Below, in pieces: positions 32,840-42,895 of a DNA stretch of 64,000 bases. Under the pieces are notes generated by a model. That model saw only the letters and a list, made by a program, of their open reading frames with translations. It was not told the DNA's origin and did no database searches. The stretch lies in the NCBI GenBank assembly GCA_026122225.1, contig JANEZZ010001570.1, positions 2,108,001 through 2,172,000 on the forward strand, read 5' to 3'. Each line of letters starts with the position of its first letter. Within the stretch, counting starts at the first letter, position 1. Made by a program: the position numbers and the translations under genes. This DNA comes from Heloderma charlesbogerti (taxonomy: Eukaryota; Chordata; Lepidosauria; Squamata; Helodermatidae).

Positions 32840-33317
32840 TAAGGATGGGTGAAAGATTTGTTGGGTTTGCATCTGAATGTGAACTTACCAATTTTGCACT
32901 TTCTGAACTCATGCATGCAGTGGAATGCAGTGATAGGGCAAGATTTGCACTTTCACGAATTTTGCAATGCAAATAAAAAATGTACATAAACAGAATGTGA
33001 AGAGAAATTTGTACAATTGGGAAGTGTGTGTACACACATGTGTATATTAAAGGCTGCACAAAACTGCATTGTATTAGGGGAAACGGCTAGCAAAAATGCT
33101 TATATTTAGTAAAGTGTGTACAATATGTATATATGGAAAAGTGCATACAAAATGTGTACATTTAGATAAATGTGTATAAAAATACATACACACTTGTATG
33201 TGGACTTAAAAAAACACACAAATTCACAAACTGATACATAAATGGTACAGAATGAATTTAAAGTAGGAAAAACGAGAACATGATCATAATTGAACTTGAC
33301 AACTTAGTCCGTCCCTA
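32840..33317 (+). mobile_element. hAT-like MITE with TAAGGATGGG / CCGTCCCTA ends
   Basis: The left terminus TAAGGATGGGTGAAAG faces GTCCGTCCCTA on the right. Flanking 8-mers GTAGACAC (32832-32839) and ATAGACTC (33318-33325) agree at six of eight bases. The interior is AT-rich with many TGTGTACA-type motifs and GTGTGTACACACATGTGT. No transposase. Same terminus class as 286, 9824 and 28083. Confidence 0.6.
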
Positions 33318-33814
33318 ATAGACTCACATGTAAAGACAGCCAAAGAAAAAGATGAAATTAAGCAACAGTGAATCCAATGCTTGAGGAAAAAGTGAAAGCA
33401 AAGGAAAATAATACTTAGCACTTCTTAAGTACTTAACATGTCCAGAATACTGTATAAACATTCAATTAACTAAGATATCACCTTTTTAACAAGGAGGAGA
33501 AAGTATGGAAATGCTAGAAATGTTAATATGCAGTGTACTCTGTGTGTACATGTGTTCTACTGTCATTACCAGTTGTTAATTAGCAGGAGGAGGACAATTC
33601 TTTACAACTTGAAAAGGTTCATCGAAAGAGGGGCCATCCTCTCTCAAGATACTGAGAGGAACAGACTATAGATGTGAAATAAATAGCCATTTCGATGCTC
33701 CCAAATTAGTATCTCAGCAATTAGGAGAGAAAAGAAAAATAAGTAGTATCGTTTCCCGACTATTCAGTTCTGCCAGCTGACACCATTCATTTCATGCAAT
33801 TAGTAATAGAGGAA
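33318..33814. other. No gene recognised
   Basis: AT-rich non-coding DNA with nothing assignable. Confidence 0.4.
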
Positions 33815-33955
33815 ATGGGAGCTTTTCCCCAAATGCAAATAGCAGACACAGGGGACCCAATCTGGATCAGAACCTCAGCAGACGATAAAAGCCTAGAGAC
33901 ACCCACCCTACTCCAGAGTTTCAATCCAGATTAGGCCTCCAACATCTGCAATTTT
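33815..33955 (+). repeat. Unclassified interspersed repeat (CCAATCTGGATC family), copy 3
   Basis: GGGAGCTTTTCCCCAAATGC, GGGGACCCAATCTGGATCAG, then CTACTCCAGAGTTTCAATCC, AGATTAGGCC. The CCAATCTGGATC core and TTTCAATCCAGATT block recall 6284-6495. Ends are not defined. Confidence 0.4.
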
Positions 33956-34589
33956 CTTTTTTGAAGTCACATGACTGCTGACTGTGGGACTGGTGTGCTT
34001 GTCTATTTTAGCCCTGCTTTTAAACTACATGATTAGACGTCGTATAAATTTACTGAGCAAGATATATTTAACAAGTATGTTGATTGTCTCCTTTCTCTAA
34101 TAAACCAGCAAGGAAGTCTCAGTTATTCCAAGGTATTTTTAAAATATACATTCAATGCACACAGTTCATTATTTAGGACCTTACAAGACACAGGCAAGGT
34201 ACATTTGCACACATACTAAAGTGAACTCCCACCCCCCATCAACCACAGTCATGATTGATTTTCTATAATTTATATCCTTTCTCTCCAAAAGTCAGTGTAT
34301 CCTTCACCCACAGATTCACACATTTGGGCAGATGGGGGTAAAATAAGATATTAAAATATGTTGAAAGGGTACATTTTTAGGTCTTTAGCTATTGCAGGGA
34401 GTGGGCAACCTTTTTGTCCCCAAGGACTATATGTGGCAGTGAGTTGGTAGCCATGTCCTGGTGGCGGTTTTGGTCTGTCTGTCTGTCTGACTGTCTCTCT
34501 CACACACAGCCTTCACGCCCCTCCTCTCTTTCTCATGTGTTTTGCTGTGGACTTGGAATTCTGCATGTCTAGTGATGATGAAAATGGTA
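33956..34589. other. No gene recognised
   Basis: Non-coding. GAGTGGGCAACCTTTTTGTCCCC at about 34399-34420 is probably one end of a 'GGTGGGCAACC' MITE. A short (GTCT)4 run is at 34472-34487. Confidence 0.35.
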
Positions 34590-34662
34590 TTTTGGGATAG
34601 CAGGTCAGAAGTAGAGCACATGCTTTGTATGCCAAAGGTCCCCAATTCTGTCCCTGACATAC
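34590..34662 (+). repeat. tRNA-derived SINE head fragment
   Basis: AGCAGGTCAGAAGTAGAGCAC, ATGCTTTGTATGCCAAAGG, TCCCCAATTCTGTCCCTGAC matches the tRNA-Ala-like head of the SINE at 21012-21158, in the opposite orientation. The body is missing. Confidence 0.65.
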
Positions 34663-34763
34663 ATACCCAGGCAGGCAGTTGTCATTTCAATGCCCATTTG
34701 CTCAGTTTAGAGAGATCCTTTTTGAGCTCTTCACAATCCCTTTTTCTTTTAACCATCCTAAAT

Positions 34764-34784
34764 CTGTCTGTCTATCTATCTATC

Positions 34785-34826
<42 letters not shown>

Positions 34827-34836
34827 TTATCATCTA
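34764..34836 (+). repeat. (CTAT)n tetranucleotide microsatellite
   Basis: About seventeen CTAT/TATC units with one CAT interruption and a (CTGT)2 start. A long, near-pure array, likely to be polymorphic. Confidence 0.95.
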
Positions 34837-34842
34837 ACTACA

Positions 34843-35212
34843 GCATTTATATACCGCACCACATCTGAACAGATTCTGGAGTGGTGAACAATAACAGATA
34901 AAAAAAGAAATAAAGCACCATATTAACTTTTCTTATTTTAAAAAAGAGAGTACCGATAAAAACCATGGCTGGTCAGTCAAGGAAGGCTTCCTGGAGGTGC
35001 CAGAAACTGTTGGGACCTGCTTGACCTCCAGAGGCAGGAAGTTCCATAGAAAGGGGGCCACCGCACTGAAAGCTCTTCTCCAGGTGGACTCAGATTGGGC
35101 AATAGGTCCATGCAGAACCACCAGGAGCATGTCCTCTGATGACCTCAGTGACTGGGCAGGTTGATATGGAAGAAGGCACTGTCTCTCACCAAAATAATTT
35201 AAAGCAAACAAG
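34843..35212 (-). pseudogene. CR1-group LINE, 3' fragment, minus strand
   Basis: Minus-strand translation: YFGERQCLLPYQPAQSLRSS, EDMLLVVLHGPIAQ, WRRAFSAVAPFLWNFLPLEV and TSRKPSLTDQPWF. It matches the C-terminal 'LLPYQPARSLRSS ... RAFSVVAP.LWN.LP' zone of the fragment at 47554-48530. The 3' UTR towards 34843 contains TATACCGCACCAC, corresponding to the usual GCGGTATA end. Only the C-terminus remains. Confidence 0.8.
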
Positions 35213-37320
35213 TCCCAATTCAGATTCCTGGGGGAAACACTGTTGATATCTCTCCATTATGAGAATGGCCATTTATTCCTGCTCTTTGCTTCCTGTTATG
35301 TAATCAGTTACTGATCCATAAATTGACCTCTCCTCTTATCCCATGACTAAAATACATGCAGTGCAGTACTTCCTTTGAACCAAGAGACATCAGAATAAAA
35401 ATTATTTTGGGACAACAACCTTTGTTTCAAGTACAAAAACCCACCTCAACCTCCACATCCATTTTCAAAGGAAGGCATGCAAATTAGATTGTAGATGCAA
35501 CATATACTTTTTTCACTAGTATATGTTATGATGGAGCAAACCCTGACTATGTTAAGAATAATTAACAGAGCAATTTTTAGGTTGGGTCATTTCTGCCTAG
35601 CCCCCTACAGTATGTCTTGAATGTGGTAATCCAGCTTGAGTTCATTCAGTTATTTTTGAGTTTTCCATGCAGTTAGAACTCACACAGACCAGTGTGTATC
35701 GCTTGTTTACACAGTCACAATTCATTTCAGTACAGCACATGTTTTGGTCATGACAACCCTGAAGGAGAAAAGATAATTTTCTTAGAGATACTCCTAAAAG
35801 TCCTTGATGAAAACACTGCATTGTTGCGCATCTAGAATTGATTAGTAAAATGAGCTGTAGGCTACCTGATTTCTTCTCAGAAGAGTGGGTGTTTAATTGT
35901 CAAATCATATGTCGGTACATAAGAAAGTAGAAGTGATTCATACCAGCCTTCAAAACCTGTTCTTGAGATTCATTCACAGAACCTTCAGAATCAAGGAAAA
36001 AGTTAAGAAAACAAGGACAAGAAAAATAACAAATTGAAAACAAAACATGGTGAAACATTAAGAGGCAGTGGTGACACCCACATTAGTTCACTCAGATAGT
36101 AGTACGATGGCTGACAATTACCAGTTATAAGCCTTCAACATCATTCCCTCTGCCTTTTTGATGCCGATGAAGGACCATGGGCTCATTTCTTGCTTCTAAA
36201 AATACTAAAATCTGAAGTTTTATCAGTTTACATGTATTCAGTTTTCAGTCACAACACTCCATGGAACAGTATGTAGAGTAACTCAAGATCCTGCCTTGCA
36301 TATAACACAGGGCCTATAATATTAAGAAAGTTGAAAGTAACTGTTAACCCAAACAATATTGAAGGCCTCTTCTAAGTTCACTTGACTTGTTTGCTTGCTT
36401 TTGCTTCTTTCATTTTACAATCTCTCTTCTTCTCTCTCCCCCTCTTATGACAAACATCAGCTGCCCAAGCAGAAGGATCATTAGTGCAGAAAAAGCTAAT
36501 TTGTCACAGATATAATGCACTATGCATGTTTCATACATATCATAAATCATAAATTAGTCTAAAGAACCCAAAGTCCTCCTGAGAGGGTAGCAAATTCACA
36601 ACATGTTCTAGGATGGTTTAGAGTTTAAATGAGAATGTACTGTTTGTGTGTGTGTCTTCAGATATGAAGATAGACCTATTCATGCCAAAAAAATATTTGT
36701 TTTCTAGAAGAAAATAGATGTTTGTGTCTGTGTTCAGTAAGGTACATCAAGGAAACAAGATCAGATGGTCAAACAGTTAAAGTTCCTTAAAAATGTCAAC
36801 TTATTGATGCCAACTTATTGTTGCCATCTTATGTGATCATATATAATGACAGAAACCCCTACTTTATTCCTACAGACTCAAGGTTAAGGAAAGATGAAAG
36901 GTGCTTGTCCTGCCACAAACCCTGTCCCCACCACACCCCCATTTGAAGACTGCCAGAAATGACTGATTCCAGTGCTGCACATCTCTAATGGGCATAGGCC
37001 AGGAGTGAGGAACCTCCAGCCTCTGGAGAGTCTGTAACATGATAAGTAGCTTTTCGTCTTTCCTTTAGCCTTGAGTCTGTGGTAATACAGTGAGACCTGG
37101 TATGCCAGAGTCTCCACTCCAGCCCATGAAGCTTTTTAGTATGGGCACACACCTTTCCCAATATCAGACTCCCTTGCCTTTGTTTAGCATTTTGATCCCA
37201 TTTGTAAGTGCTAGAGAAGCTGACACTAGCAAAGGGAAACTGTACTTTCATCTCTGATCAATGATCACTTGCGTCTTCACCTTTTTTCTCCTCTTTAACT
37301 TGTTTTATGTAATTGAAACT
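35213..37320. other. No gene recognised
   Basis: AT-rich. CCAGGAGTGAGGAACCTCCAG at 36999-37020 is one end of the 'GGTGGGGAACC' MITE type. The remainder shows neither repeat motifs nor coding signatures that I can name. Confidence 0.4.
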
Positions 37321-37329
37321 CTGTTTCCC

Positions 37330-38160
37330 ACAGCCATTTTTGTTCTCCTGCCCCATTATTCTAGGGCTTCTTTCTGTTTATCTTCCTTCCCTTCAGTCAT
37401 ATATTGGACTAGTCCCCAATTTCTTCAAATGTGCCCTTATCAGGCCTGATTGCCTCTTCACACTTTGTATCAGTCCCGGTCCCTCTTCAATCCTAACCAA
37501 CATTTCTTCAATTATTTTCCTTTTTATTCAACTCTCTTTATACATTCTTCTCCAATATCACATTTCAAAAGCCTCCTGTTTTCTTTCTTCCATTTTATTT
37601 GTGGCCCATGATTCACATCTATGTAGTGCTGAATTCTATACGAATGTTTCTATAAATTTCTTTTTCAGAGGTAAATGTATTCCTCCTGTGTCCAGGTTCC
37701 TTCTTATACAATGTCTATTTCATTATTCTTCTGTGTTTAACTTTATTTTGCTTCTCAGATATTTGAATTCTGCTACTTACTCAATTTGTTCTACGTATAG
37801 ATATCTGTTAAAACATAGCTGTCACTAATATCTTTGTTTTATTCTCATTTATTTTTAGACTATAGTTCTGAAAAAATCGAATTAATTGTATTTCATAAGT
37901 TCTGCTACTTTCCATTTTTATCTGCCATTGCCACCATTTACTTCTTTCCCATTTATTTAGCCTGAGTATACTATTCATTTTATTTCATTAATTCTACTCT
38001 CTATAAATATGTTAATAAGAACAGGGGACAGTGAGTATTCTTGACAGACCCCTGCTATACGAATTCTGGTTCTTCGTTCATTATCATTTGTTTTAACACT
38101 GCTTCCTGTTTTTGTATACATGGTATATTATGCTCCAAGTCTTCAGAATTTAGAATTATA
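37330..38160 (-). pseudogene. Decayed LINE reverse transcriptase, clade unresolved
   Basis: Minus-strand translation of about 38115-37980 gives GVCQEYSLSPVLINIFIESRI, which resembles the 'GVRQGxxLSPxLFNIFIE' motif of non-LTR reverse transcriptases. Farther along, around 37400-37330, GTFEEIGD and KGRQTERSPRIM resemble the C-terminal 'GKIEGRRSRGRPRI' of RTE/R4-like LINEs. Many stops lie between. The plus-strand 171-codon frame over the same DNA is the shadow of a pyrimidine-rich antisense strand. Confidence 0.45.
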
Positions 38161-39065
38161 TGTTCTCTTCTAAGTCTTGTGATTTCTGAAAATAAATGAT
38201 CCTGTGATTATACTGGAAGAAGCTATTGGGCAAAGACAAACTCAATATGAGAGTCATGGAGTATCCCAAAATACTAAATCATGTATTCTGTTGGATTTAG
38301 CTGTCCTTTTCTAACCATCTGGAGTTTTGGAACAGTTCCCAGCTCCCTGGTCTCTGTAATACACACTGAATTTGATTTTTTAAGACTTGTCATGCTCACA
38401 AGAAACTATTTTAGCTAGATAATTAAATTTGTCTCCAATTAAAAACAAAACCCTCGGAGAGATTCTTAGCCTCCAGATCATTTTTGAGGAAGCAAGTTCT
38501 GATCTTACAAGGGTATCATAGCCATAATATAATCATAGTCATATATAATTATATACGTATGTTATTTGCAGGGAAGCTATGTAATCTAACATGACACTAG
38601 CCTGGATTGAGTACTATAGAGGTTAGTTTTTAATGAACAGAAATGGCTTGTAATATAAACCAGGTAAGCCCTGGAGGTGAAGCAAGCTTCAACAACAGTC
38701 TCTCTATGATTTCTAGATGCTGGTTTTCCAGAAATGTGGATTCTCTAAGAATGAACAGAAAGATCTCAAACCTCTAGCCTCATCATTGATGGTTCAGTGG
38801 TAAACCATCAATGATATATGGCTCTGACCTTTAGGATCTCCCTCAGGGTCCCTTCTGTATAATTTCTTTTGAAATATGAAATTAAATTATGAGTCTAGCT
38901 ATTGAACTCTGTCCTACAGCTGATGAGCTTGAATCAAAACAATGGCAGGAAGCGTCATCTCCTTTTACTGGCAAGCTCATACACCTCTGGATTGAACTGA
39001 ATACACTGGACATCCCCATCACAACTTTAGAAGCATTCTGATGGCAAGCTGTGCTTATTTATTAA
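38161..39065. other. No gene recognised
   Basis: AT-rich. An imperfect palindrome TGATGGTTCAGTGGTAAACCATCA occurs at about 38788-38811. Otherwise unassigned. Confidence 0.4.
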
Positions 39066-39069
39066 TATT

Positions 39070-39296
39070 TATTCTGCTGTTCCACCAAAATGCTATAAGC
39101 AGTGTATATAGGGTGCATTTTATCTGCACAGCAATGTGGATGAAAAGATAGTGATTTGTCCAAGGCCACACATATTTCCCAGTCTAACCTATCTCACAGG
39201 GTTTTTGAGAAAATAAAATGGTAAGAGATAACCACTGTGTATGCCGCATCCTGATTTCCTTGGAAGAAGGGGATGAAAATCAATAATTAAATAAAA
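39070..39296 (+). repeat. SINE/LINE 3' end ('CCTACCTCACAGGGTTGTTG' type)
   Basis: GTCCAAGGCCACACATATTTC, TAACCTATCTCACAGGGTTT, TTGAGAAAATAAAATGG, CACTGTGTATGCCGCATCC, TTCCTTGGAAGAAGGGGATG, AAATCAATAATTAAAT. This is the body and tail of the same tRNA-headed SINE family as 32515-32702. Confidence 0.65.
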
Positions 39297-39365
39297 AAGG
39301 AGCAGTCCCAGTGAATTCTTAGGCAGATGGGTTTGCCCATCTCTACAATAAAGCATTCAAGCAAC

Positions 39366-39470
39366 AAATCACCCACATACATTTGCAGGTAGTATTTTTC
39401 TAAAACAATTGTTTAAAACCACCCACATTTTTAAAAACTACCCGCATACATTTGCAGGTAGCATTTTAAA
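39366..39470 (+). repeat. Local direct repeat, about 25 bp, twice
   Basis: ACCCACATACATTTGCAGGT and ACCCGCATACATTTGCAGGT, each followed by AGTATTTT or AGCATTTT, lie about 70 bp apart with further ACCACCCACATTTTT between them. This looks like a small tandem duplication that has begun to diverge. Confidence 0.75.
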
Positions 39471-39865
39471 AAAAAAAATCTAGCGTGTGCAATAATCCAT
39501 TAGCATTTTTCCCTAGTTTCATGATGACAAATTTTAAAAATGCTTTCTTAACTATTAATGAAGCGCCTGCTTTTCTTTAGGATTTCTGACCTTGATCTCT
39601 AAAGAGAGAAAGATAGGGAAAAAACCTGTAAAATGACAATTGGGTATCTGTTGTGAGAGAACTGTGAGCCATCTAGTTCAGTACTACAAATGTCCCTATC
39701 TTTCTGTATAATATTAACCAATTAGAAAACTGTTACACTGATACAAGGTAAAGGCATTTCCTCCTTATTTCTTTCTTTATTAAAAATATTTCTTGGCCGC
39801 CTTTCAGGGTAGCAGACCTCCTTATTATGGCTTCTTATGTAACTTACATAACAACAGTTGCATCA

Positions 39866-40398
39866 ATTTTTAATTAGAAATATTGAAGTGTGGTCTCCTG
39901 ATCTTTTTCAGCAGTGCTTTTCTCAAAAACGAGGGAGAGACTAGAAAATTTTTGGCATGGGAACAGGTTTAAATAAAAATGACAATTGCAAGGATGCTGG
40001 CAGATTCCCTGCCTCAGCTTTGCACCCGGCTCCTGGGGAGAGACAAGAGCAGACCAGCTGCAAAGACTGGCGTTTTGAGTGCAGAGGGTGTGGGGCAATG
40101 CAGTTCTAAGTGCAGGTCTTCTTCTGAAGCCTTCACTTTCACAGCCTTCTACTGTCTCAAGCATCCAACCATGGAGCACAGTGTTAAGTCTTCTTCATCT
40201 GGAAGTGGTGGCACTGGCAGCAGCCATGGTGAGAGTGTGAGCAGGTGGACAGGGATTGGCAAGACTGACTCTTTGGGTGGCTTGTGTAACACTCAAATTG
40301 AGAGCATGTCTTGCAATTCAAACCATTATTTTGTAGAACCATTCCACAGAAATCAGGAAGTCCAGCTTCATAGTGTCATTCAGCAAAGATGTCTTTGA
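39866..40398. other. Unassigned region with opposing 101- and 139-codon frames
   Basis: Two overlapping frames, minus 39874-40179 and plus 39979-40398, are open here. The plus one has a Ser/Gly-rich stretch, SSSSGSGGTGSSHGESVS. I recognise no family, no splice-site pair and no repeat. The opposing frames and lack of motif argue against a gene, but the base composition is more GC-rich than its surroundings. Confidence 0.25.
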
Positions 40399-40598
40399 AG
40401 CATTCAGATGATATGAACAATGGGTTCAAATTCGGCAGAGATTTTCCCAAATAGGTTAACACAAAACATGGCAAAGGATAGTTGAAGAGCCAGCATCGCT
40501 ATTTCTGCATCCAGGAATCTTATGAAAGGCAATGAGTTGTGCTTCTTTGCCCTTTTCTGCATTTATTTGTAATATTGTCAATCACAGTTGCAACACAT

Positions 40599-40812
40599 TG
40601 GCCCGGTTTGCAAGATTACTCAAACAAGCCACTGTGGTTTGTTTAAACTGTGGCGTGTCCCAGGTGCCATTTGCCTAATTACCTGCCCAGGCATGGCTTG
40701 TCGTGTTGTCCAAATCTGGGTGACAAGTTTTGTTGCAGGGGAAACAACCCTCCCATAACCCATGGCCTGTTGTTGGATTATTTGTTTAAGTGGTAGTGAT
40801 CATGAGAACCAG
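40599..40812 (+). mobile_element. Possible MITE related to 30792-31047
   Basis: Left GGCCCGGTTTGCAAGATTAC, TCAAACAAGCCACTGTGG; right GGATTATTTGTTTAAGTGG, TAGTGATCATGAGAACC. The inverted ends pair partly (GGTTT/AAACC, CAAACAA/TTGTTTAA). TGGTTTGTTTAAACTGTGG inside is a small palindrome. Boundaries are uncertain. Confidence 0.45.
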
Positions 40813-41210
40813 GTCTTTAGCTCATTATAGTTTGCACCATCCAGACGGAACAAGGACTCAAATGCAATCTGCAGCTGAAGTCCATACATTTCCGAGCTTG
40901 CAGTGTGATCCGCAGATCCAAAAAAATGCATTTGGCAGCATTTTTTTGGATCTCTGTTTGAAAAATATGAACTTTTGAAAAATGCCTACATAGTTTAATC
41001 AATAAGAAAAGAATGTGTACATTTCAAAGATGCACACAACTGAGGGGTACATTTGGAAAAATACTCACAAACTTTCATGTGAAAAGGAAAAACAACAAGA
41101 TTGCAATCTCAGGCGGCCATGAGATGGAATAAGATTTGAATTTGGAGACCTTTGACAAACTTGAGATTGCTTGAGTTTGTATGTACATCCCCACTAACAA
41201 TCGTTTCATA
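40813..41210. mobile_element. Probable hAT-like MITE with perfect internal hairpin
   Basis: The right side ends GTATGTACATCCCCA, which is TGGGGATGTACATAC on the other strand and resembles the TAGGGATGTAC terminus of the element at 286. The left end was not located. The interior holds a perfect hairpin at 40914-40953 and TGTGTACATTTC motifs like those of 32840-33317. Confidence 0.4.
40914..40953 (+). repeat. Perfect 16-bp-arm hairpin, 8-base loop
   Basis: AGATCCAAAAAAATGC (40914-40929), loop ATTTGGCA, GCATTTTTTTGGATCT (40938-40953). No mismatch. Confidence 0.95.
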
Positions 41211-42739
41211 TTATACACCTGGAGCAATTCCATCAACCACAGGAAATTAAAAAAAACATGAAAAGTGGGGGGGGGGAGCATATCACAAAGTGCAGTAAGA
41301 CTTACTTGCTTTTCTGTACTGGTACTGAAAACCTTAATAGATCTAAACCAGAGCTCAGAATAGCCTATATAGATAAACATTTACTGAAACAGTTTACATT
41401 AAAATATAGAAAGCATTTGATTGTTAATCTCATGAAAGGCTGTAACATTTAAATCTTGGCATAAAATTTGGAGCTTAAAATATAGAAATTCTAAAACCTC
41501 AAACAAGTTTTCTCTTTCTCTAACCCATTCTCCCAAACTCATTTACATTCAAACTTTAACAAGGTAATTTTAACACAATCAGCTTCAGGAAGTTTTGGCT
41601 TCCCCTGCAATGAATGCCAAAGTATGTGCTTGAGTGGCCCCAGATTTGTACACGTAGTCTAAACTGCAATAAATAGAATTTTTATCCCTGCATCACACAA
41701 TTGCTACAAATGGCATCCTGGCTAACTCAACTAGGTGACTGAATTCATTCAAAGTTAAGTGTCATAAAGGTTTTGTTTTTTCCTCCATTGCATCATCTCT
41801 CTGCAGTTTAGCTCAAGGTTACTTAACTGTACTGGTCATATGCACAGGAGTGATCTATGCAAAATGTATGAAGTCCCAAGGGGTCCAGGGTCTTTCATCC
41901 ATTGACATATGGCCAAGATCCCAAAATGCTGAAAAAGAATGAGCCACGTGTGTGTGTTGGGATTTTAGGGGCAACATTCAAGGTAAAGTAAAGATAAGCC
42001 CTGCCTCTGAAGCTGGATACACCCTCCTGTTTCACCAGGAGATTCTTGGAATTATTTGTAGATTTCACTTCCCTGGGACACCTTTAGAAATCTTTGAGGT
42101 GCTTTTGCAGATCCGTATTTGTTTCCTAAATAAATTCTTCTTCAAGAGGCAGAGACTAGGCTACCAAAGGCTTCCCAGATGCTAACAAAGTAAGTTGAAG
42201 GCCTGTTAGCAGAAAGGTTGATTACTCAAATTACTTAAAAGAGAACAAGATTCTCTGGATAATATGATGTAGTCACTTACTGCAGTCTTTCAGAGCATCT
42301 GAAATGGAATGTAGTTTTTCCCCAAATCCTCATCAGACCCGGTAAAGAAAATATATGTTGAGAAAATATACGATGATTACAGTTTTGTATAGGTGCTGGT
42401 TTATGAAATAATACAATCAGGTTTCAATATGTAGGGCAGAATCCTTCTAGAAAAGGACTTCTAGATGTAATATATAATTGGCAGATTGTTCTCTGAAATA
42501 TTCTTCTTGGAAAAATGGTGCACTTCATGGTGGCCAAATCAAGCACTTGAATATTGGATATGACCATAAATGAAATTATTTTCACATTTTCTTGCAATCT
42601 GGAGTCACAGGTCAGGTTTGCATTGTGAAGACTTTAAAATGATTAGGGTACTCTATTGGTATGATAAATAGATTGTCATATAGGAGATCAAACAAAAGTC
42701 ATAATCATTTTGTCAAGAATCGTCTCGTGTTGGCTGTCT
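41211..42739. other. No gene recognised
   Basis: AT-rich non-coding sequence with a G9 run near 41269-41277. Nothing assignable. Confidence 0.4.
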
Positions 42740-42895
42740 CTTAACATATTGTAGACTCAGCCTTGTATCTTACTGTCTACAACAACGTTAGCCTTCCCAT
42801 TTACAAGCAATTACATTCTTAACATATTGTATACCTAGCCTTGTATCTTAGTGTCTACAACAGTGTTAGCTTTCCCATTTACAAGCAATTGCATT
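42740..42895 (+). repeat. Tandem direct duplication, period 78 bp
   Basis: Unit 1 at 42740-42817 and unit 2 at 42818-42895 both run CTTAACATATTGTA ... CCTTGTATCTTA ... TCTACAACA ... TTCCCATTTACAAGCAATT. They differ at under ten positions, so this is a local duplication, not two transposons. Confidence 0.9.

Noticed and set aside
37313..37828. 171-codon plus-strand frame as a membrane protein gene
   Set aside because: It is antisense to an A-rich decayed LINE; the hydrophobic Phe/Leu/Ser composition follows from T-rich DNA.
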